Assembly: GCA_934216155.1 (NCBI GenBank)
Contig: CAKQBK010000045.1
Span: 1 to 21,188, forward strand
Length of the DNA: 21,188 bases
Reading direction: 5' to 3'
From: an uncultured Dialister sp.
GTDB taxonomy: Bacteria > Bacillota > Negativicutes > Veillonellales > Dialisteraceae
Part shown: positions 8,001-17,292 of the stretch, piece after piece
Layout: every line of letters starts with the position of its first letter
Numbering within the stretch: position 1 is the stretch's first letter
Notes under the pieces: generated by a model
Told to the model about the DNA's origin: nothing
The model's input: only the letters and a program-made list of their open reading frames with translations
The model's database searches: none
Made by a program: the position numbers and the translations under genes

Positions 8001-8900
8001 ATGAAGGCCGGCGTTGGTTCTGCTAAGTATGAAGAAATGAAACAGCGTCTCATTGACTGCGGTTATGATTTCGATACCTATGGCATGCCGGAACCGACCG
8101 AATCTGGTATTCATATCGCAACCCCAGTATTCGACGGCTGCCGAGATGAAGATTTGGCAGCTACTCTGAAGGCAGCAGGCCTCCCGGCCAATGCCAAGAC
8201 AGACCTCTATGATGGACGTACAGGCGAAAAACTGGACAACCAGGTCACCATCGGCTGGAAATACATGCTGAAGCTCCATCATCTGGTTGATGATAAAATC
8301 CATGCTCGTTCCACCGGTCCATACTCCCTGGTTACCCAGCAGCCTCTGGGCGGCAAGGCACAGTTCGGCGGCCAGCGTTTCGGCGAAATGGAAGTTTGGG
8401 CACTGGAAGCCTATGGTGCCGCTTACACCTTGCAGGAAATCCTGACTGTGAAGTCCGATGACGTTATCGGTCGTGTTAAGGCTTACGAAAAGATCGTCAA
8501 AGGCGAAAACATCCCGAGCCCGGGCGTACCGGAATCCTTCAAGGTACTCATGAAGGAATTGCAGTCCATTGGTCTCGATGTACGCATTCTGAATGAAAAT
8601 GGCGACGAAGTGGTTCTGAAGGAACTGGACGAAAGCGATCTGGAACAGGGCTACGGCGGTGGTCAGCCATGGCATAAAGATGAACTGAAAGAAGCCATGG
8701 AAGGGGATGACGCTGTTTCCAACTCCAGAAGTGCTATGGAAACCTCTATGGCTGGCGGTGAAGCAGCTGTCAATAATGACGTAGCTTCCTTCAATGACGC
8801 TCTCGAAGCAGAAGTCAATGCCCCCACTGATGAAGAAGCAGGCTTTGGCGAAACTGATCTCAATACTGAAATGGGCCATTTCGATGGCAATGAAGACTGA
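5100..8900 (+). CDS. rpoB: RNA polymerase beta subunit
   Basis: This is the beta subunit of DNA-dependent RNA polymerase (1266 residues), forming the active-site cleft with beta-prime. The rifampicin region [11 protein letters not shown]...[10 protein letters not shown] (448-475) has the usual drug-sensitive residues: Asp457, His467 and Ser472 match E. coli 516, 526 and 531. [16 protein letters not shown] follows, and conserved beta motifs such as [12 protein letters not shown] and [18 protein letters not shown] are present. It ends in an acidic, low-complexity tail of about 70 residues. ATG 5100 is chosen because GAGG (5090-5093) is 6 nt upstream; an in-frame GTG at 5088 would overlap the only Shine-Dalgarno. 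rpoC follows after 23 nt. No TTA, CTA or TCA codons occur through almost the whole gene, indicating strong codon bias as expected for a highly expressed gene. Confidence 0.98.
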   Translation: MPSSKMFRPVVVGKKKRYTYARSQEVLKMPHLLDLQTKSYEWFCREGLKDVFADISPIEDSAHKWALHFGDYYFGKGKYNIEQCKAKDVNYSAPLYVKVRLENKETGELKEHDLFMGDFPVMTDTGTFIINGAERVIVSQLVRSPGVYYKREKDAFGKEIYTAQLIPNRGAWIELESDPGGSLSVRIDRNRKMPVTVLIRALGYSSNDDILELFDHDIHIEKTLEKDSTTDRKSALIEIYHKLRPGEPATEESGTTLLNNFFYDPRRYDLAKVGRYKLNKKLAWKNRLLGHKTDGPIVNMETGEVVIEANSLIDEEAIAKIEESGVFSSFDQVEVMTQKDDGTPVKVICSSGNREDNYRTLETCDIVACIDYLLNMMQGYGKSDDIDHLGNRRVRCVGELLQNQFRIGLTRMERVVRERMTTQDQDKMTPQALVNIRPVVAAIKEFFGSSQLSQFMDQTNPLAELTHKRRLSALGPGGLSRERAGFEVRDVHYSHYGRMCPVETPEGPNIGLISSLSNYGIINKYGLIETPYRLINQENHTVTNECKYVTADIEEDKIIAQASEPLDAEGHFIHKNVASRRGPDVLEAEPEEVVLMDVSPKQVVSIGTSLIPFLEHDDTNRALMGANMQRQAVPLLRPEAPLVGTGMEWVAGQDSGVCILAKRGGTVERITGRQIIVRADNGELDTYDLIKFMRSNQSTCINQHPLVFKGERVEAGDTLADGMATDGGELALGHNVLVAFVSWEGYNHEDAVLISERLVKEDLYTSIHIEEYECDARDTKLGEEEITRQLSSVSEDAVKYLDENGIIMVGADVRPGDILVGKVTPKGETELTPEERLLRAIFGDKEREVRDTSLRVPHGEFGKVVDVKVFTRENGDELAPGVNKLVRVYIAQKRKIREGDKMAGRHGNKCVCSRIMPIEDMPFTPDGRPVDLVLNPLGVPSRMNIGQILEIHLSWACHMLGEEIQAAMKAGVGSAKYEEMKQRLIDCGYDFDTYGMPEPTESGIHIATPVFDGCRDEDLAATLKAAGLPANAKTDLYDGRTGEKLDNQVTIGWKYMLKLHHLVDDKIHARSTGPYSLVTQQPLGGKAQFGGQRFGEMEVWALEAYGAAYTLQEILTVKSDDVIGRVKAYEKIVKGENIPSPGVPESFKVLMKELQSIGLDVRILNENGDEVVLKELDESDLEQGYGGGQPWHKDELKEAMEGDDAVSNSRSAMETSMAGGEAAVNNDVASFNDALEAEVNAPTDEEAGFGETDLNTEMGHFDGNED

Positions 8901-8923
8901 TTCCGGAAAGGAGCGCTATACAA

Positions 8924-11900
8924 TTGTTAGATGTAAATGAATTTGATTCCATGAAAATCGGTATCGCTTCTCCGGAAAAGATCCTTGAATGGTCTCACGG
9001 TGAAGTAACCAAACCGGAAACAATCAACTACAGAACACTGAAGGCAGAAACCGACGGTCTCTTCTGTGAAAAGATTTTCGGACCGACCAAAGACTGGGAA
9101 TGCAAATGCGGCAAATATAAGAAGATGCGTTACAAAGGCACCATCTGCGACAAGTGCGGTGTCGAAGTTACCTCTTCCAAAGTTCGCCGTGAACGCATGG
9201 GCCACATTCAGCTGGCTTGCCCAGTTTCTCATATCTGGTATTTCAAAGGCACTCCGTCCCGTATCGGACTGATCCTTGAAATTTCTCCAAGACAGCTGGA
9301 AAGAGTTCTCTATTTCGCAGCATACATTGTCCTGGATCCAGGTGAAACCAACCTGTTAAAGAAACAGGTTCTGAATGAACAGGAATACCAAGATGCGGTA
9401 GCTACCTATGGCAAGGGCAGCTTCAAAGCCCAGATGGGTGCGGAAGCGATCCAGGCTCTTCTGAAAGAATTGGACCTGCCACAGCTGGAAATCGCACTGA
9501 AGAAAGAAATCGAAGAAGGCAGCGGCCAGCGTAAAGTGAAATGCATCCGCCGTCTGGAAGAAGTGGAAGCTTTCCTGCACTCCGGCAACAAACCGGAATG
9601 GATGATTCTTTCCGTTCTTCCGGTCATTCCACCGGACCTTCGTCCAATGGTACAGCTCGATGGTGGCCGTTTCGCTACCTCCGACCTGAATGACCTCTAT
9701 CGTCGTGTCATCAACAGAAACAACCGTCTGAAACGTCTGATGGAACTGGGCGCACCAGAAATCATCATCAGAAACGAAAAACGTATGCTCCAGGAAGCGG
9801 TAGATGCTCTGATCGATAACGGCCGTCGCGGACGTGCCGTTTCCGGTCCTGGCAACCGCCCGCTGAAATCCCTCTCCGATATGCTGAAAGGGAAACAGGG
9901 CCGTTTCCGTCAGAACCTGCTGGGTAAACGTGTAGACTACTCTGGCCGTTCCGTAATCGTAGTTGGTCCGGAACTGAAAATGTACCAGTGCGGTCTGCCA
10001 AAAGAAATGGCTATCGAACTGTTCAAACCGTTCATCATGCATGAACTGATTAAGAGAGGCGTAGCCAACAACCTGAAAGCGGCTCGTAAGAAAGTAGATA
10101 AGCTGGCTCCAGAAGTTTGGGAAGTTCTGGGCGATGTCATTAAAGAACATCCAGTGCTCCTGAACCGTGCACCTACCCTGCATAGACTGGGCATCCAGGC
10201 CTTCGAACCAATCCTTTGGGAAGGCCGTGCCATCAAATTGCATCCGTTGGTATGCCCTGGCTACAACGCCGACTTCGATGGGGACCAGATGGCTTGCCAT
10301 CTGCCGTTGTCCGTAGAAGCCCAGGCCGAAGCTAGAACCCTGATGCTTTCTATCAACAACATCCTGTCCACCAAAGATGGTAAACCGGTCGCTATTCCTT
10401 CTCAGGATATGATCCTTGGTTCTTACTACCTCACCATCGTACAGACAGCCAACGATGCGAAAGTTGATTTCACACCGGAAGAAAAAGCAGCCAATCCGAA
10501 GGCGAAATTCGATCCGATGAAACAGTGGAAAATCGCTGAAGACACCATGGATTCTTCTCGTCTCCATGCCTTCACTGGCTATGATGAAGTCATGCTGGCT
10601 TATAACCTCCATGAAATTCGCATTCACGATTTCATTAAAGTTCACATCCCGAAGGAAGACCGTCCGGACGGATTCAACGACGATGATTCCGATTTGGTTA
10701 TTACCACACCGGGCCGTCTGATTTTCAACTATGCGATTCCGAGAGAACTCCGTTTCTTCTACAAACGCCATGAAAAGCGGGTAGACGAAAAAGGAAATAC
10801 TTACGAAGTGGTCAACAATGGCCTGGGTATCACCATCGGCAAGAAACAGATGGGTAAACTGGTCAACGATTGCTTCAAGAAGCTGGGCTTCAAAGCCACC
10901 GGCGATCTGCTGGACTCCGTCAAAGCTCTGGGCTTCCACTACGCACTCATTTCCGGTATTTCCATCGGCATCTACGATGTCGCTGTACCACCGGAAAAAG
11001 ATAAGATTCTGGAAGACGGCGATGAAAAAGTCGAACAGATTAAACGTTTCTTCCGTCGCGGCCTCATGACTGACGATGAAAGATACAGAAGAGTCGTAGA
11101 AGTATGGAGCAAGAAGACCGATGAAGTCGGTGCAGCTATGAAGAGCTCCATGGTGAAGTTCAACCCACTGACCATGATGGCCCAGTCTGGTGCCCGTGGT
11201 AACGATAACCAGATTCGTCAGCTGGCTGGTATGCGTGGTCTGATTGCCGATACCTCCGGTAAGACCGTAGAATTGCCAGTAAAAGCAAACTTCCGTGAAG
11301 GCCTGACCGTCCTGGATTACTTCACCTCTTCCCACGGCGCTCGTAAAGGGTTGGCCGATACCGCACTCCGTACTGCAGACTCCGGTTACCTGACCCGTCG
11401 TCTGGTCGATGTATCTCAGGACGTCATCGTTCGTGAAGAAGACTGCGACGTACAGGTACTGAACTTCGATAAAGAACAGAGCATCATCGCTTCTCAGCCA
11501 GAAGTGAAGAAGACCATCATGGGCCTCAAACAGACTCTCCTGGGCTCCGTTCTGGATGAAGATGTGATTGACCGCAGAAATGGGGATATCCTTCTGGTGA
11601 AGGGCAAGACCATTGACGCAGACGATGTGACACTGATGAACCATCACCTGGTAGAATCTGTCACTGTCATTCTGCCAAGTGCAGAAGGCACTGAACCGGA
11701 AGCGCCGAAGACCTTTGATCTGGGCACCACCGATGCAGTGGCTGAATACAACCGCGCTATGCGTCATCACCTGACCGTTCGTTTCTGTGGAAAGAAACTG
11801 GAAGATGATGTATATGACAGAAAAGGCAACCTGGTTCTGAAAGCTGGCACTGAAATTACCGCTGATGTAGCAGAAACCATTCTGTCCTCCGACATTCCAT

Positions 11901-13081
11901 ACATCCATGTTCGTATGGACCAGTCCGAAGGCGTAGAAGTATCCCTCATCGAAGAAAAAGGCCAGCCAATTGAATCCTTGGCAGACCGTATTGCAGGCCG
12001 CTGCCCGCTGGAAGATATCGTCAATCCGCAGACTGGCGAAATCATTGCTCATAAGAACGAAGAAATGACCGATGCCCAGGCAGAAGAAGTACAGAAATAC
12101 TACGACACCATCAAAGTTCGTTCTATTCTGACCTGCCACTCTGCTCACGGCGTCTGCGCTAAATGCTATGGTAGAAACCTGGCTACTGGCCGCCATGTAG
12201 AAATCGGTGAAGCGGTAGGTATCATTGCTGCCCAGTCCATCGGTGAACCTGGTACCCAGCTGACCATGCGTACATTCCATACCGGCGGCGTTGCTTCCGC
12301 AGAAGATATCACACAGGGTCTTCCTCGTGTCGAAGAATTGTTCGAAGCACGTAAACCAAAGGGCAATGCCATCATTTCCCGTATGGATGGTACCGTTTCT
12401 ATCTCCGCTGCAGAAGATAACCCGAATGTCAAAGTGATCACCATCACCAATGCAAACGGCGAAGAAGAAAGCGAAAAGATTCCGGTAGCTAAGAAGATTT
12501 CTGTTCAGGATGGACAGTTCATCAAAGCCGGCACCCGCCTCTTCGAAGGTAACGTGAACCCCCATGATATTCTGGACGTTCTCGGTGTACAGGCTACACA
12601 GAACTACATCGTAAAAGAAGTACAGAAAGTATACCGCAGCCAGGGCGTAGAAATTAACGATAAACACATCGAAGTCATCGTTCATCAGATGCTCCGTAAG
12701 ATTAAGATTCTGGAACCAGGCGATTCCGGTTGGCTCCCAGGAGAAACTGTGGATATCGTAGCATTCCGTGCTATGAATGAACGCCTTGACGATGAAGGCA
12801 AGAAGAAAGCCGAAGGGGAAAACCTGCTCCTTGGTACCACCAAAGCAGCCCTCGCTACAGACTCCTTCCTGTCTGCCGCTTCCTTCCAGGAAACCACCCG
12901 CGTACTTACCGAAGCCGCTATCAAAGGCAAGGAAGATCCGCTGCTGGGCCTGAAAGAAAACGTCATCATTGGCAAACTCATCCCAGCTGGTACTGGTATG
13001 TCCCGCTATCGCAAGCTGAAAGTGGTTCACAACGCAGAACCGCCGGCAGCTGCTGAGGCAGACGACAACCAGGCTGAATAA
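8924..13081 (+). CDS. rpoC: RNA polymerase beta-prime subunit
   Basis: The catalytic beta-prime subunit of RNA polymerase, 1385 residues. The N-terminal zinc site has Cys60, 62, 75 and 78. NADFDGDQM (448-456) carries the Mg-binding Asp450, 452 and 454. The second zinc site is Cys841, 1071, 1078 and 1081. The trigger-loop region ([16 protein letters not shown]) has no SI3-type insertion. Cys841 and Cys1071 are 230 residues apart, against 74 in E. coli, because of an insertion of roughly 155 residues made of two module copies (see findings). Translation starts at TTG 8924, with GGAAAGGAG at 8905-8913 ten nt upstream; the residues [17 protein letters not shown] are those expected of a beta-prime N-terminus. 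It is co-transcribed with rpoB and ended by the terminator at 13092. Confidence 0.98.
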   Translation: MLDVNEFDSMKIGIASPEKILEWSHGEVTKPETINYRTLKAETDGLFCEKIFGPTKDWECKCGKYKKMRYKGTICDKCGVEVTSSKVRRERMGHIQLACPVSHIWYFKGTPSRIGLILEISPRQLERVLYFAAYIVLDPGETNLLKKQVLNEQEYQDAVATYGKGSFKAQMGAEAIQALLKELDLPQLEIALKKEIEEGSGQRKVKCIRRLEEVEAFLHSGNKPEWMILSVLPVIPPDLRPMVQLDGGRFATSDLNDLYRRVINRNNRLKRLMELGAPEIIIRNEKRMLQEAVDALIDNGRRGRAVSGPGNRPLKSLSDMLKGKQGRFRQNLLGKRVDYSGRSVIVVGPELKMYQCGLPKEMAIELFKPFIMHELIKRGVANNLKAARKKVDKLAPEVWEVLGDVIKEHPVLLNRAPTLHRLGIQAFEPILWEGRAIKLHPLVCPGYNADFDGDQMACHLPLSVEAQAEARTLMLSINNILSTKDGKPVAIPSQDMILGSYYLTIVQTANDAKVDFTPEEKAANPKAKFDPMKQWKIAEDTMDSSRLHAFTGYDEVMLAYNLHEIRIHDFIKVHIPKEDRPDGFNDDDSDLVITTPGRLIFNYAIPRELRFFYKRHEKRVDEKGNTYEVVNNGLGITIGKKQMGKLVNDCFKKLGFKATGDLLDSVKALGFHYALISGISIGIYDVAVPPEKDKILEDGDEKVEQIKRFFRRGLMTDDERYRRVVEVWSKKTDEVGAAMKSSMVKFNPLTMMAQSGARGNDNQIRQLAGMRGLIADTSGKTVELPVKANFREGLTVLDYFTSSHGARKGLADTALRTADSGYLTRRLVDVSQDVIVREEDCDVQVLNFDKEQSIIASQPEVKKTIMGLKQTLLGSVLDEDVIDRRNGDILLVKGKTIDADDVTLMNHHLVESVTVILPSAEGTEPEAPKTFDLGTTDAVAEYNRAMRHHLTVRFCGKKLEDDVYDRKGNLVLKAGTEITADVAETILSSDIPYIHVRMDQSEGVEVSLIEEKGQPIESLADRIAGRCPLEDIVNPQTGEIIAHKNEEMTDAQAEEVQKYYDTIKVRSILTCHSAHGVCAKCYGRNLATGRHVEIGEAVGIIAAQSIGEPGTQLTMRTFHTGGVASAEDITQGLPRVEELFEARKPKGNAIISRMDGTVSISAAEDNPNVKVITITNANGEEESEKIPVAKKISVQDGQFIKAGTRLFEGNVNPHDILDVLGVQATQNYIVKEVQKVYRSQGVEINDKHIEVIVHQMLRKIKILEPGDSGWLPGETVDIVAFRAMNERLDDEGKKKAEGENLLLGTTKAALATDSFLSAASFQETTRVLTEAAIKGKEDPLLGLKENVIIGKLIPAGTGMSRYRKLKVVHNAEPPAAAEADDNQAE

Positions 13082-13091
13082 TTGCTATTAT

Positions 13092-13134
13092 AAAAAAGTC
13101 ATGAGACTCGAAAGAGTTTCATGACTTTTTTCGT
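13092..13134 (+). terminator. Strong intrinsic terminator after rpoC
   Basis: An 18-bp stem (13092-13109 with 13114-13131) with a GAAA tetraloop is flanked by A6 and T6 runs. It closes the rpoBC unit and could also act on the other strand. Confidence 0.92.
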
Positions 13135-13163
13135 TAGGCGGGAAAACTGATATTGACCTACCG

Positions 13164-13192
13164 TTTACTAAGTCGTCGTATTTTGCTACAAT
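13164..13192 (+). promoter_or_regulatory. Promoter of the Rpn-family gene
   Basis: TTTACT (13164-13169), a 17-nt spacer, and TACAAT (13187-13192) preceded by TGC give an extended -10 promoter. It lies between the rpoC terminator and the next gene, so that gene is probably transcribed independently of rpoBC. Confidence 0.6.
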
Positions 13193-13217
13193 ACAAAGAG
13201 GAAAGGAAGGTGATGGC

Positions 13218-14036
13218 ATGAGTCGGATTAAAACCTGGGATGAACTGACGATACAGGATAATTTTTTATTTCAAAAGGTTATGCAGAACAAGAGAATTTG
13301 TAAGCATCTGATAGAATGTATTTTGCAAATTAAAATCAAAGAAATTACATTTCCAGCTGCAGAAAAATCTATTGCTGTGGGACATATCAGTAAGAGTATT
13401 CGGTTGGATGTATATGTCAAAGATGAAACGGGTCGGGTTTTTGATATTGAAATGCAATGTAGCAATGGTAATGATGATGAGTTACCTAAACGGAATCGGT
13501 ATTATCAGGGACTTATTGATATGGATATCTTGACTAAAGGGGAATCCTATAGTCAATTAAAACCCTCCTATATCATATTTATTTGCACGTTTGATCCCTT
13601 TGAAGAAAACTTACCCATGTACACCTTCCGAAATCGCTGCGTAGAAAAAGATGGGCTAGAATTGGGAGATCAAACAACCAAATTATTTTTGAACTGTAAA
13701 GGTCGGAGTGACCAGCTCAACCCTGACGTTGCCGCTTTTCTTCGGTATGTAGATGGGAAAGCGCCTAAGGGAAATTTTACGAATGAAGTGAATGAAGAAG
13801 TCATTCGGGTCAAACAACAGGATGAAATGAGGCGAGAATATATGACATTGGCTATGGAACTTAGAAATAGAGAAGAAGAAGGTATCAGAAAAGGGATATC
13901 TCAAGCCAATCAAATCACTATTATGAATTTGATGGATATGCGTATGCCAGTCGATTCTATTGCTCGTGCCATCGGACAGACACCGCAGTATGTGGAGAGT
14001 GTCATCAAGCAGTCAAAAGAGAAAAAGGTACTATAA
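13218..14036 (+). CDS. Rpn-family PD-(D/E)XK nuclease / putative transposase
   Basis: A 272-residue protein of the Rpn/PDDEXK family, often annotated as recombination-promoting nuclease or transposase-like (TIGR01784 type). The nuclease core is visible as RLDVYV (Asp64), then FDIEMQ (Glu78, Gln80) and RNRYYQ (92-97), matching the D-ExQ pattern of the fold. The C-terminal third is charged and helical (about 200-225), ending in a small helical segment (MPVDSIARAIGQTPQYVESVI) typical of this family's tail. GGAAGG lies 7-12 nt before ATG 13218. Codons are AT-rich and quite unlike those of rpoBC, suggesting acquisition by transfer. Known relatives cut DNA and promote RecA-independent recombination; some act in phage defence. 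Which role applies here is unknown. Confidence 0.85.
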   Translation: MSRIKTWDELTIQDNFLFQKVMQNKRICKHLIECILQIKIKEITFPAAEKSIAVGHISKSIRLDVYVKDETGRVFDIEMQCSNGNDDELPKRNRYYQGLIDMDILTKGESYSQLKPSYIIFICTFDPFEENLPMYTFRNRCVEKDGLELGDQTTKLFLNCKGRSDQLNPDVAAFLRYVDGKAPKGNFTNEVNEEVIRVKQQDEMRREYMTLAMELRNREEEGIRKGISQANQITIMNLMDMRMPVDSIARAIGQTPQYVESVIKQSKEKKVL

Positions 14037-14135
14037 ATAAACTTTATGAATGGATGGTACACTTATGATTAAATCAGTGTTTTCCTAGTTATGAGTACCA
14101 GTCATGAGTTACATTTTCTTGAAAAAGGAGTACGT

Positions 14136-14915
14136 ATGTGGCGTAAGATACTCAAGGTGTCACTGGCTTCGTTATTTTTAGTTGGAAGTCTATCTGTGGC
14201 ACAAGCAGAAGAGTGGCATATAGATGGACTAGGCACTGTAGATTTAGGCAAAGAAATCACGGTCACCGATGGCAGCCAAACCCAGCTCCATGGTGGTATG
14301 GTGGCAGGCACTCACAAGAAAGACTATGGTAAATCGGCGCGGGCCGCTATGTGGTCGGTGCTTACGGTGCCGCCGGGGATGAATCTGTATCCAGAAAAAG
14401 CACCTTTCCCTTATGACACCATGAAACTGTATCAAATCAGAAAGACCGATGTGCGCGGGACCTATAGTGCGGGCCTGTTTGTGGTACAAGGCACAGAGAA
14501 AGATTTCTTTCATGAAGGCAATCCGAAAGCAGCCCGTTTTTGGAACGATGCTTTTCGGGAAGATGCCCAAAGGCCGGTGTCTCTCTTTGGTATGCCAAAG
14601 ATTGGAGTCCATGAATTTCAAGCCTTGATGGATCAGATTCTAGCAGAAAAGAAAGACCAGTCCATGAAGGTGAAAATTCTATCTTTCACTCCTTGGCGGG
14701 CCATTAAAAATCGAGACGGCTCCTATCGCTGGGGACAGGAAGCGAAAGTGATTATCACCAATGAACGGGGACTCTCTTTTCCTCTATGGATTTCTTCTCA
14801 ACTGTTCAAAGAAGGAAATACGTACTATCTGATTGAAGTCAATGGCAGTCACGCCGCCGAAGCCCAGCTATCGGATGCACTGCTCTTTGGTTTCTATGGG
14901 ATGAAAAGGGACTAG
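14136..14915 (+). CDS. Exported protein of unknown function
   Basis: I do not recognise this family. The 259-residue product starts with a clear signal peptide (MWRKILKVSLASLFLVG..., cleavage after AQA at residue 24), so it is exported, probably to the periplasm of a diderm cell. The mature part is a mixed alpha/beta sequence without Cys or evident catalytic motifs and ends LLFGFYGMKRD. The start is ATG 14136, with AAAAAGGAG (14122-14130) 5 nt upstream; the frame extends to 14091 but only through sequence resembling the gagtacc/agtcatg repeats. It lies 99 nt after the nuclease gene and is followed by a repeat unit. The next gene also encodes an exported protein of like size, but I see no convincing sequence similarity between them. 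Confidence 0.8.
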   Translation: MWRKILKVSLASLFLVGSLSVAQAEEWHIDGLGTVDLGKEITVTDGSQTQLHGGMVAGTHKKDYGKSARAAMWSVLTVPPGMNLYPEKAPFPYDTMKLYQIRKTDVRGTYSAGLFVVQGTEKDFFHEGNPKAARFWNDAFREDAQRPVSLFGMPKIGVHEFQALMDQILAEKKDQSMKVKILSFTPWRAIKNRDGSYRWGQEAKVIITNERGLSFPLWISSQLFKEGNTYYLIEVNGSHAAEAQLSDALLFGFYGMKRD

Positions 14916-14920
14916 GGCAG

Positions 14921-14968
14921 TGAGAAATTAGAAATGGTGGTGGCGGCGCACAAATTATAAAGCACCGC
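14921..14968. repeat. Short heptamer array plus GC hairpin
   Basis: agtgaga, aattaga and aatggtg units begin 6 nt after the stop of the preceding gene. They are followed by GCGGCGC (14943-14949) and GCACCGC (14962-14968), one mismatch from perfect pairing, with loop acaaattataaa. A TGGTATATT (14975-14983) just downstream could serve as an extended -10 for the next gene. Confidence 0.75.
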
Positions 14969-15016
14969 AAAATATGGTATATTCTTGGGAAGATTTGACG
15001 CTATGGTCTATAGCAC

Positions 15017-15056
15017 ATTCGAGCAACCTGAGAATCTTGAGCAACCTGAGAACCCT
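15017..15056. repeat. Nonamer array (gagcaacct/gagaatctt)
   Basis: Four 9-nt words (cgagcaacc, tgagaatct, tgagcaacc, tgagaaccc) lie in the 5' leader of the following gene. They belong to the family found at 19651-19899, 20611-20745 and 4536-4556. Translated in frame they give an EQPEN repeat ahead of the true start, which argues against the longer open frame being real. Confidence 0.8.
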
Positions 15057-15083
15057 GTATTAGAACCAATGAAAGGAATATAT

Positions 15084-15809
15084 ATGAAATGGAAATCGGC
15101 CATCCTGGCGGCTTCTTTGGCTTTGGCCATGCCGTGGGGGATTGGCGCTTATGATTTGGAATCCTTGGCGGTGAAGACATTGCCCCAGGGATTTGTGTAT
15201 AAAAAAATAGAGGCACAGCAGACCATTCCTTTCTGGGGGCAGGATGTGTCTTACCAGATGGGACAGTTGCAAGTGACCCTTTCTAAAAGCCAACGTTTTT
15301 CTTCCGGTTATATCATAGAGACCCAATTGCCAGAATCGATGGAAAAGGGGATGCGTCCTTTTTTCCAATTGAACCGGGATGAAAAGGTGTGGCGGCTTTT
15401 GACGCGGATCAATCGGGCTCTCATGAATGAAGAATCTCCGCTTCGGCAGCACATCGCAGAAACCATGAAAAGTCTGGCGGTCAATGCCATGGGGCCTATG
15501 GCAGAAACGGGTGTGATCGTAGAAATATCCCAGGTGGAACCGATGCGTCGGTTAAGCACCGAAGATGCCTACGTGTATACCGCAGGCGGGCTTATCACCT
15601 ACAATGCGGAAGGTTTAGTCCTTCCCATGTACTGCAGAACCTATTTCTTCCCCGGTGAAGGGGGATTGAAAGTGATGATGCTCTTTACCCCCGACGAAGG
15701 CAAAGACCCACTGGTATATGCCATCAACGATCTGGCCCAAGCCGCAGCGAAAGAAGAAATACTGGGCAAAGAAGGATATAAGGACTTGGGAGAATTAATA
15801 AAGCAATGA
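15084..15809 (+). CDS. Exported protein of unknown function
   Basis: Not recognised. The 241-residue product has a signal peptide (MKWKSAILAASLALAMPW, cleavage near IGA/Y at residue 22). The mature part has a mixed composition with one Cys (in YCRTYFFPGE) and no obvious enzyme motif; a long helical stretch (about 105-150) and the pattern GLKVMMLFTPDEG suggest a small globular envelope protein. ATG 15084 is chosen: GAAAGGA (15071-15077) is 6 nt upstream and the signal peptide starts exactly there. The frame is open from 14985, but that part is repeat-derived. The stop codon lies inside a heptamer array (15805-15836). Neighbours give no clear functional hint. Confidence 0.8.
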   Translation: MKWKSAILAASLALAMPWGIGAYDLESLAVKTLPQGFVYKKIEAQQTIPFWGQDVSYQMGQLQVTLSKSQRFSSGYIIETQLPESMEKGMRPFFQLNRDEKVWRLLTRINRALMNEESPLRQHIAETMKSLAVNAMGPMAETGVIVEISQVEPMRRLSTEDAYVYTAGGLITYNAEGLVLPMYCRTYFFPGEGGLKVMMLFTPDEGKDPLVYAINDLAQAAAKEEILGKEGYKDLGELIKQ

Positions 15810-15957
15810 GTAATGAGAAATGAGTAATGAGAAATGGTCGTAGCGGTGCACAATTCATGTAGCACCGCAGAATATTATTATAATTAGAAAATGGGGCGCT
15901 ATATAATTTGATGCGCCATTTCCATAATTACTCATTGCTCATTACTCATTTCTCGTT
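15805..15957. repeat. Symmetric element: array-hairpin-core-hairpin-array
   Basis: aatgagt/aatgaga heptamers (15805-15837) lead into GCGGTGC/GCACCGC (15843-15868, perfect pairing), a 26-nt AT-rich core, a second hairpin GGCGC/GCGCC (15895-15917, extended by aaat/attt with a bulge), and inverted heptamers (15926-15957, ctcatta type). This is the same plan as 4361-4708 but with a different word in the arms. The left array includes the stop codon of the upstream gene. Confidence 0.82.
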
Positions 15958-15969
15958 ATAAAAGCGTCA

Positions 15970-15978
15970 TGATATAAT
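15970..15978 (+). promoter_or_regulatory. Extended -10 promoter of the helicase gene
   Basis: TGATATAAT (15970-15978) is a consensus extended -10; the -35 region falls within the right repeat array and is poor (ttctcg). The helicase ribosome binding site follows about 35 nt later. Confidence 0.55.
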
Positions 15979-16023
15979 AAAAGAATCTATAGAAATATGC
16001 ACAAACAAGAGTCAGGAGGATTT

Positions 16024-17292
16024 ATGAAATTTCAAGCACTCGGCGTGAATGATACGTTGACAGAACTTTTAAAAACACAGGGCATCAAAATGCCAACCCC
16101 CATTCAGGAAATTGCCATTCCGGCGGCTTTCAAAGGAAAAGACCTGATTGGTCGTTCTCAGACCGGTACAGGGAAAACTTTGGCGTACTTGCTTCCGGTG
16201 GTGCAGCGGGTGGATACGGAGAAATCCATGACCCAGGTGCTGGTCATGACACCTACCAGAGAATTGGCGAAGCAGGTCTTTGATGTGCTCCGCCCACTGG
16301 CCATTGAACTGGGCGTCGATGCCACCGATATCATTGGGGGACGAACCATTGAAAACCAGCTGCAGAAATTGAAGCGGGATCCCCATATCATCATTGGCAC
16401 ACCGGGCCGTCTCTTGGACCATATCAGAAGAAAGAGTCTGGATCTCTCCAATGTGGCTACGGTCATTTTGGATGAAGCAGACCAGATGCTGGCCAATGGA
16501 TTTAGAGAAGATATCGAAGCCCTTATTGATGAAACACCGAAAAAGCGGCAGCTTCTGATGTTCTCTGCCACCATGCCAGACGAAGCCAAAAGGCTGGCGC
16601 GGAAATACATGCATCATCCGTCCTACCTGGATGTAGCAGAAAAAGTAGCCGCTTCTACGGTAGAACAGCGGGTATATGACACCACCCTGCCGCACAAATT
16701 CAAACTGCTGGTTCGTCATTTGACAGAAATGAATCCTTATATGGCGGTGGTTTTCTGCAACACCCGCGATGGAGCCCATGAACTGGCAGGAAAACTGCAG
16801 GAAGAGACCGATTTCGTGGTCGATGAAATCCATGGCGATATGAGTCAGGGCCAGAGAAACCAGGTCATTCGTGAATTTGAAAAAGCCCGGATTCAAGTGC
16901 TGGTAGCGTCTGATATTGCTGCTCGCGGTTTGGACGTAGAAGGCATCACCCACGTATTCAACTACGACATTCCAAGGAATTTGGAATACTACGTACACCG
17001 CATTGGACGTACCGGAAGAGCTGGTACCAAAGGGCTGGCAATCACCTACGCCACCCCAGAAGATGGACTCCTTCTTCGCCGCTTGGAAAAATCCATCGAA
17101 GAAACCATCACCCGTTATGACGAAAAAGGCAATGTGAAGCGGGTCAAAGCAGGGAAACCGAAGAAAAAGGTAGTTACCCCTGGTATGTACAAACCGACCA
17201 AAAAGAAAGAACACAAAGCCCTGGGACATAAGGGGAGAAATATGCGGCAGAAGAGGAAGAAGGAAGAAAGCGGAAAGAAAGGGCGTCGTTAA
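16024..17292 (+). CDS. DEAD-box ATP-dependent RNA helicase
   Basis: A 422-residue RNA helicase that unwinds or remodels RNA in ribosome assembly, mRNA decay or cold adaptation. All motifs are present: Q motif (FQALG...TPIQ, 3-28), Walker A SQTGTGKT (45-52), PTRELA (77-82), GTPGR (125-129), DEAD (150-153), SAT (181-183), VVFCNT (242-247), ARGLD (300-304) and HRIGRTGR (325-332). The C-terminal 45 residues are very rich in Lys and Arg, as in CshA/CshB- or RhlE-like proteins, probably for rRNA binding. Length fits the minimal core plus tail. ATG 16024 is chosen because AGGAGG (16014-16019) is 4 nt upstream; an earlier ATG at 15997 lies before this site. It is likely a single-gene unit with its own promoter. 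The exact subfamily cannot be settled by eye, so no symbol is given. Confidence 0.95.
   Translation: MKFQALGVNDTLTELLKTQGIKMPTPIQEIAIPAAFKGKDLIGRSQTGTGKTLAYLLPVVQRVDTEKSMTQVLVMTPTRELAKQVFDVLRPLAIELGVDATDIIGGRTIENQLQKLKRDPHIIIGTPGRLLDHIRRKSLDLSNVATVILDEADQMLANGFREDIEALIDETPKKRQLLMFSATMPDEAKRLARKYMHHPSYLDVAEKVAASTVEQRVYDTTLPHKFKLLVRHLTEMNPYMAVVFCNTRDGAHELAGKLQEETDFVVDEIHGDMSQGQRNQVIREFEKARIQVLVASDIAARGLDVEGITHVFNYDIPRNLEYYVHRIGRTGRAGTKGLAITYATPEDGLLLRRLEKSIEETITRYDEKGNVKRVKAGKPKKKVVTPGMYKPTKKKEHKALGHKGRNMRQKRKKEESGKKGRR

Noticed and set aside
5166..8879. 1237-codon open frame antisense to rpoB
   Set aside because: It is codon-aligned with rpoB, so the lack of stops only reflects the absence of TTA, CTA and TCA codons in rpoB; its protein is not credible.
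9356..13030. 1224-codon open frame antisense to rpoC
   Set aside because: Same cause as for rpoB: strong codon bias leaves the aligned antisense frame without stops.
14985..15083. N-terminal extension of the second exported protein (with an EQPEN repeat)
   Set aside because: The extension is translated nonamer repeat; the signal peptide and ribosome binding site place the start at 15084.
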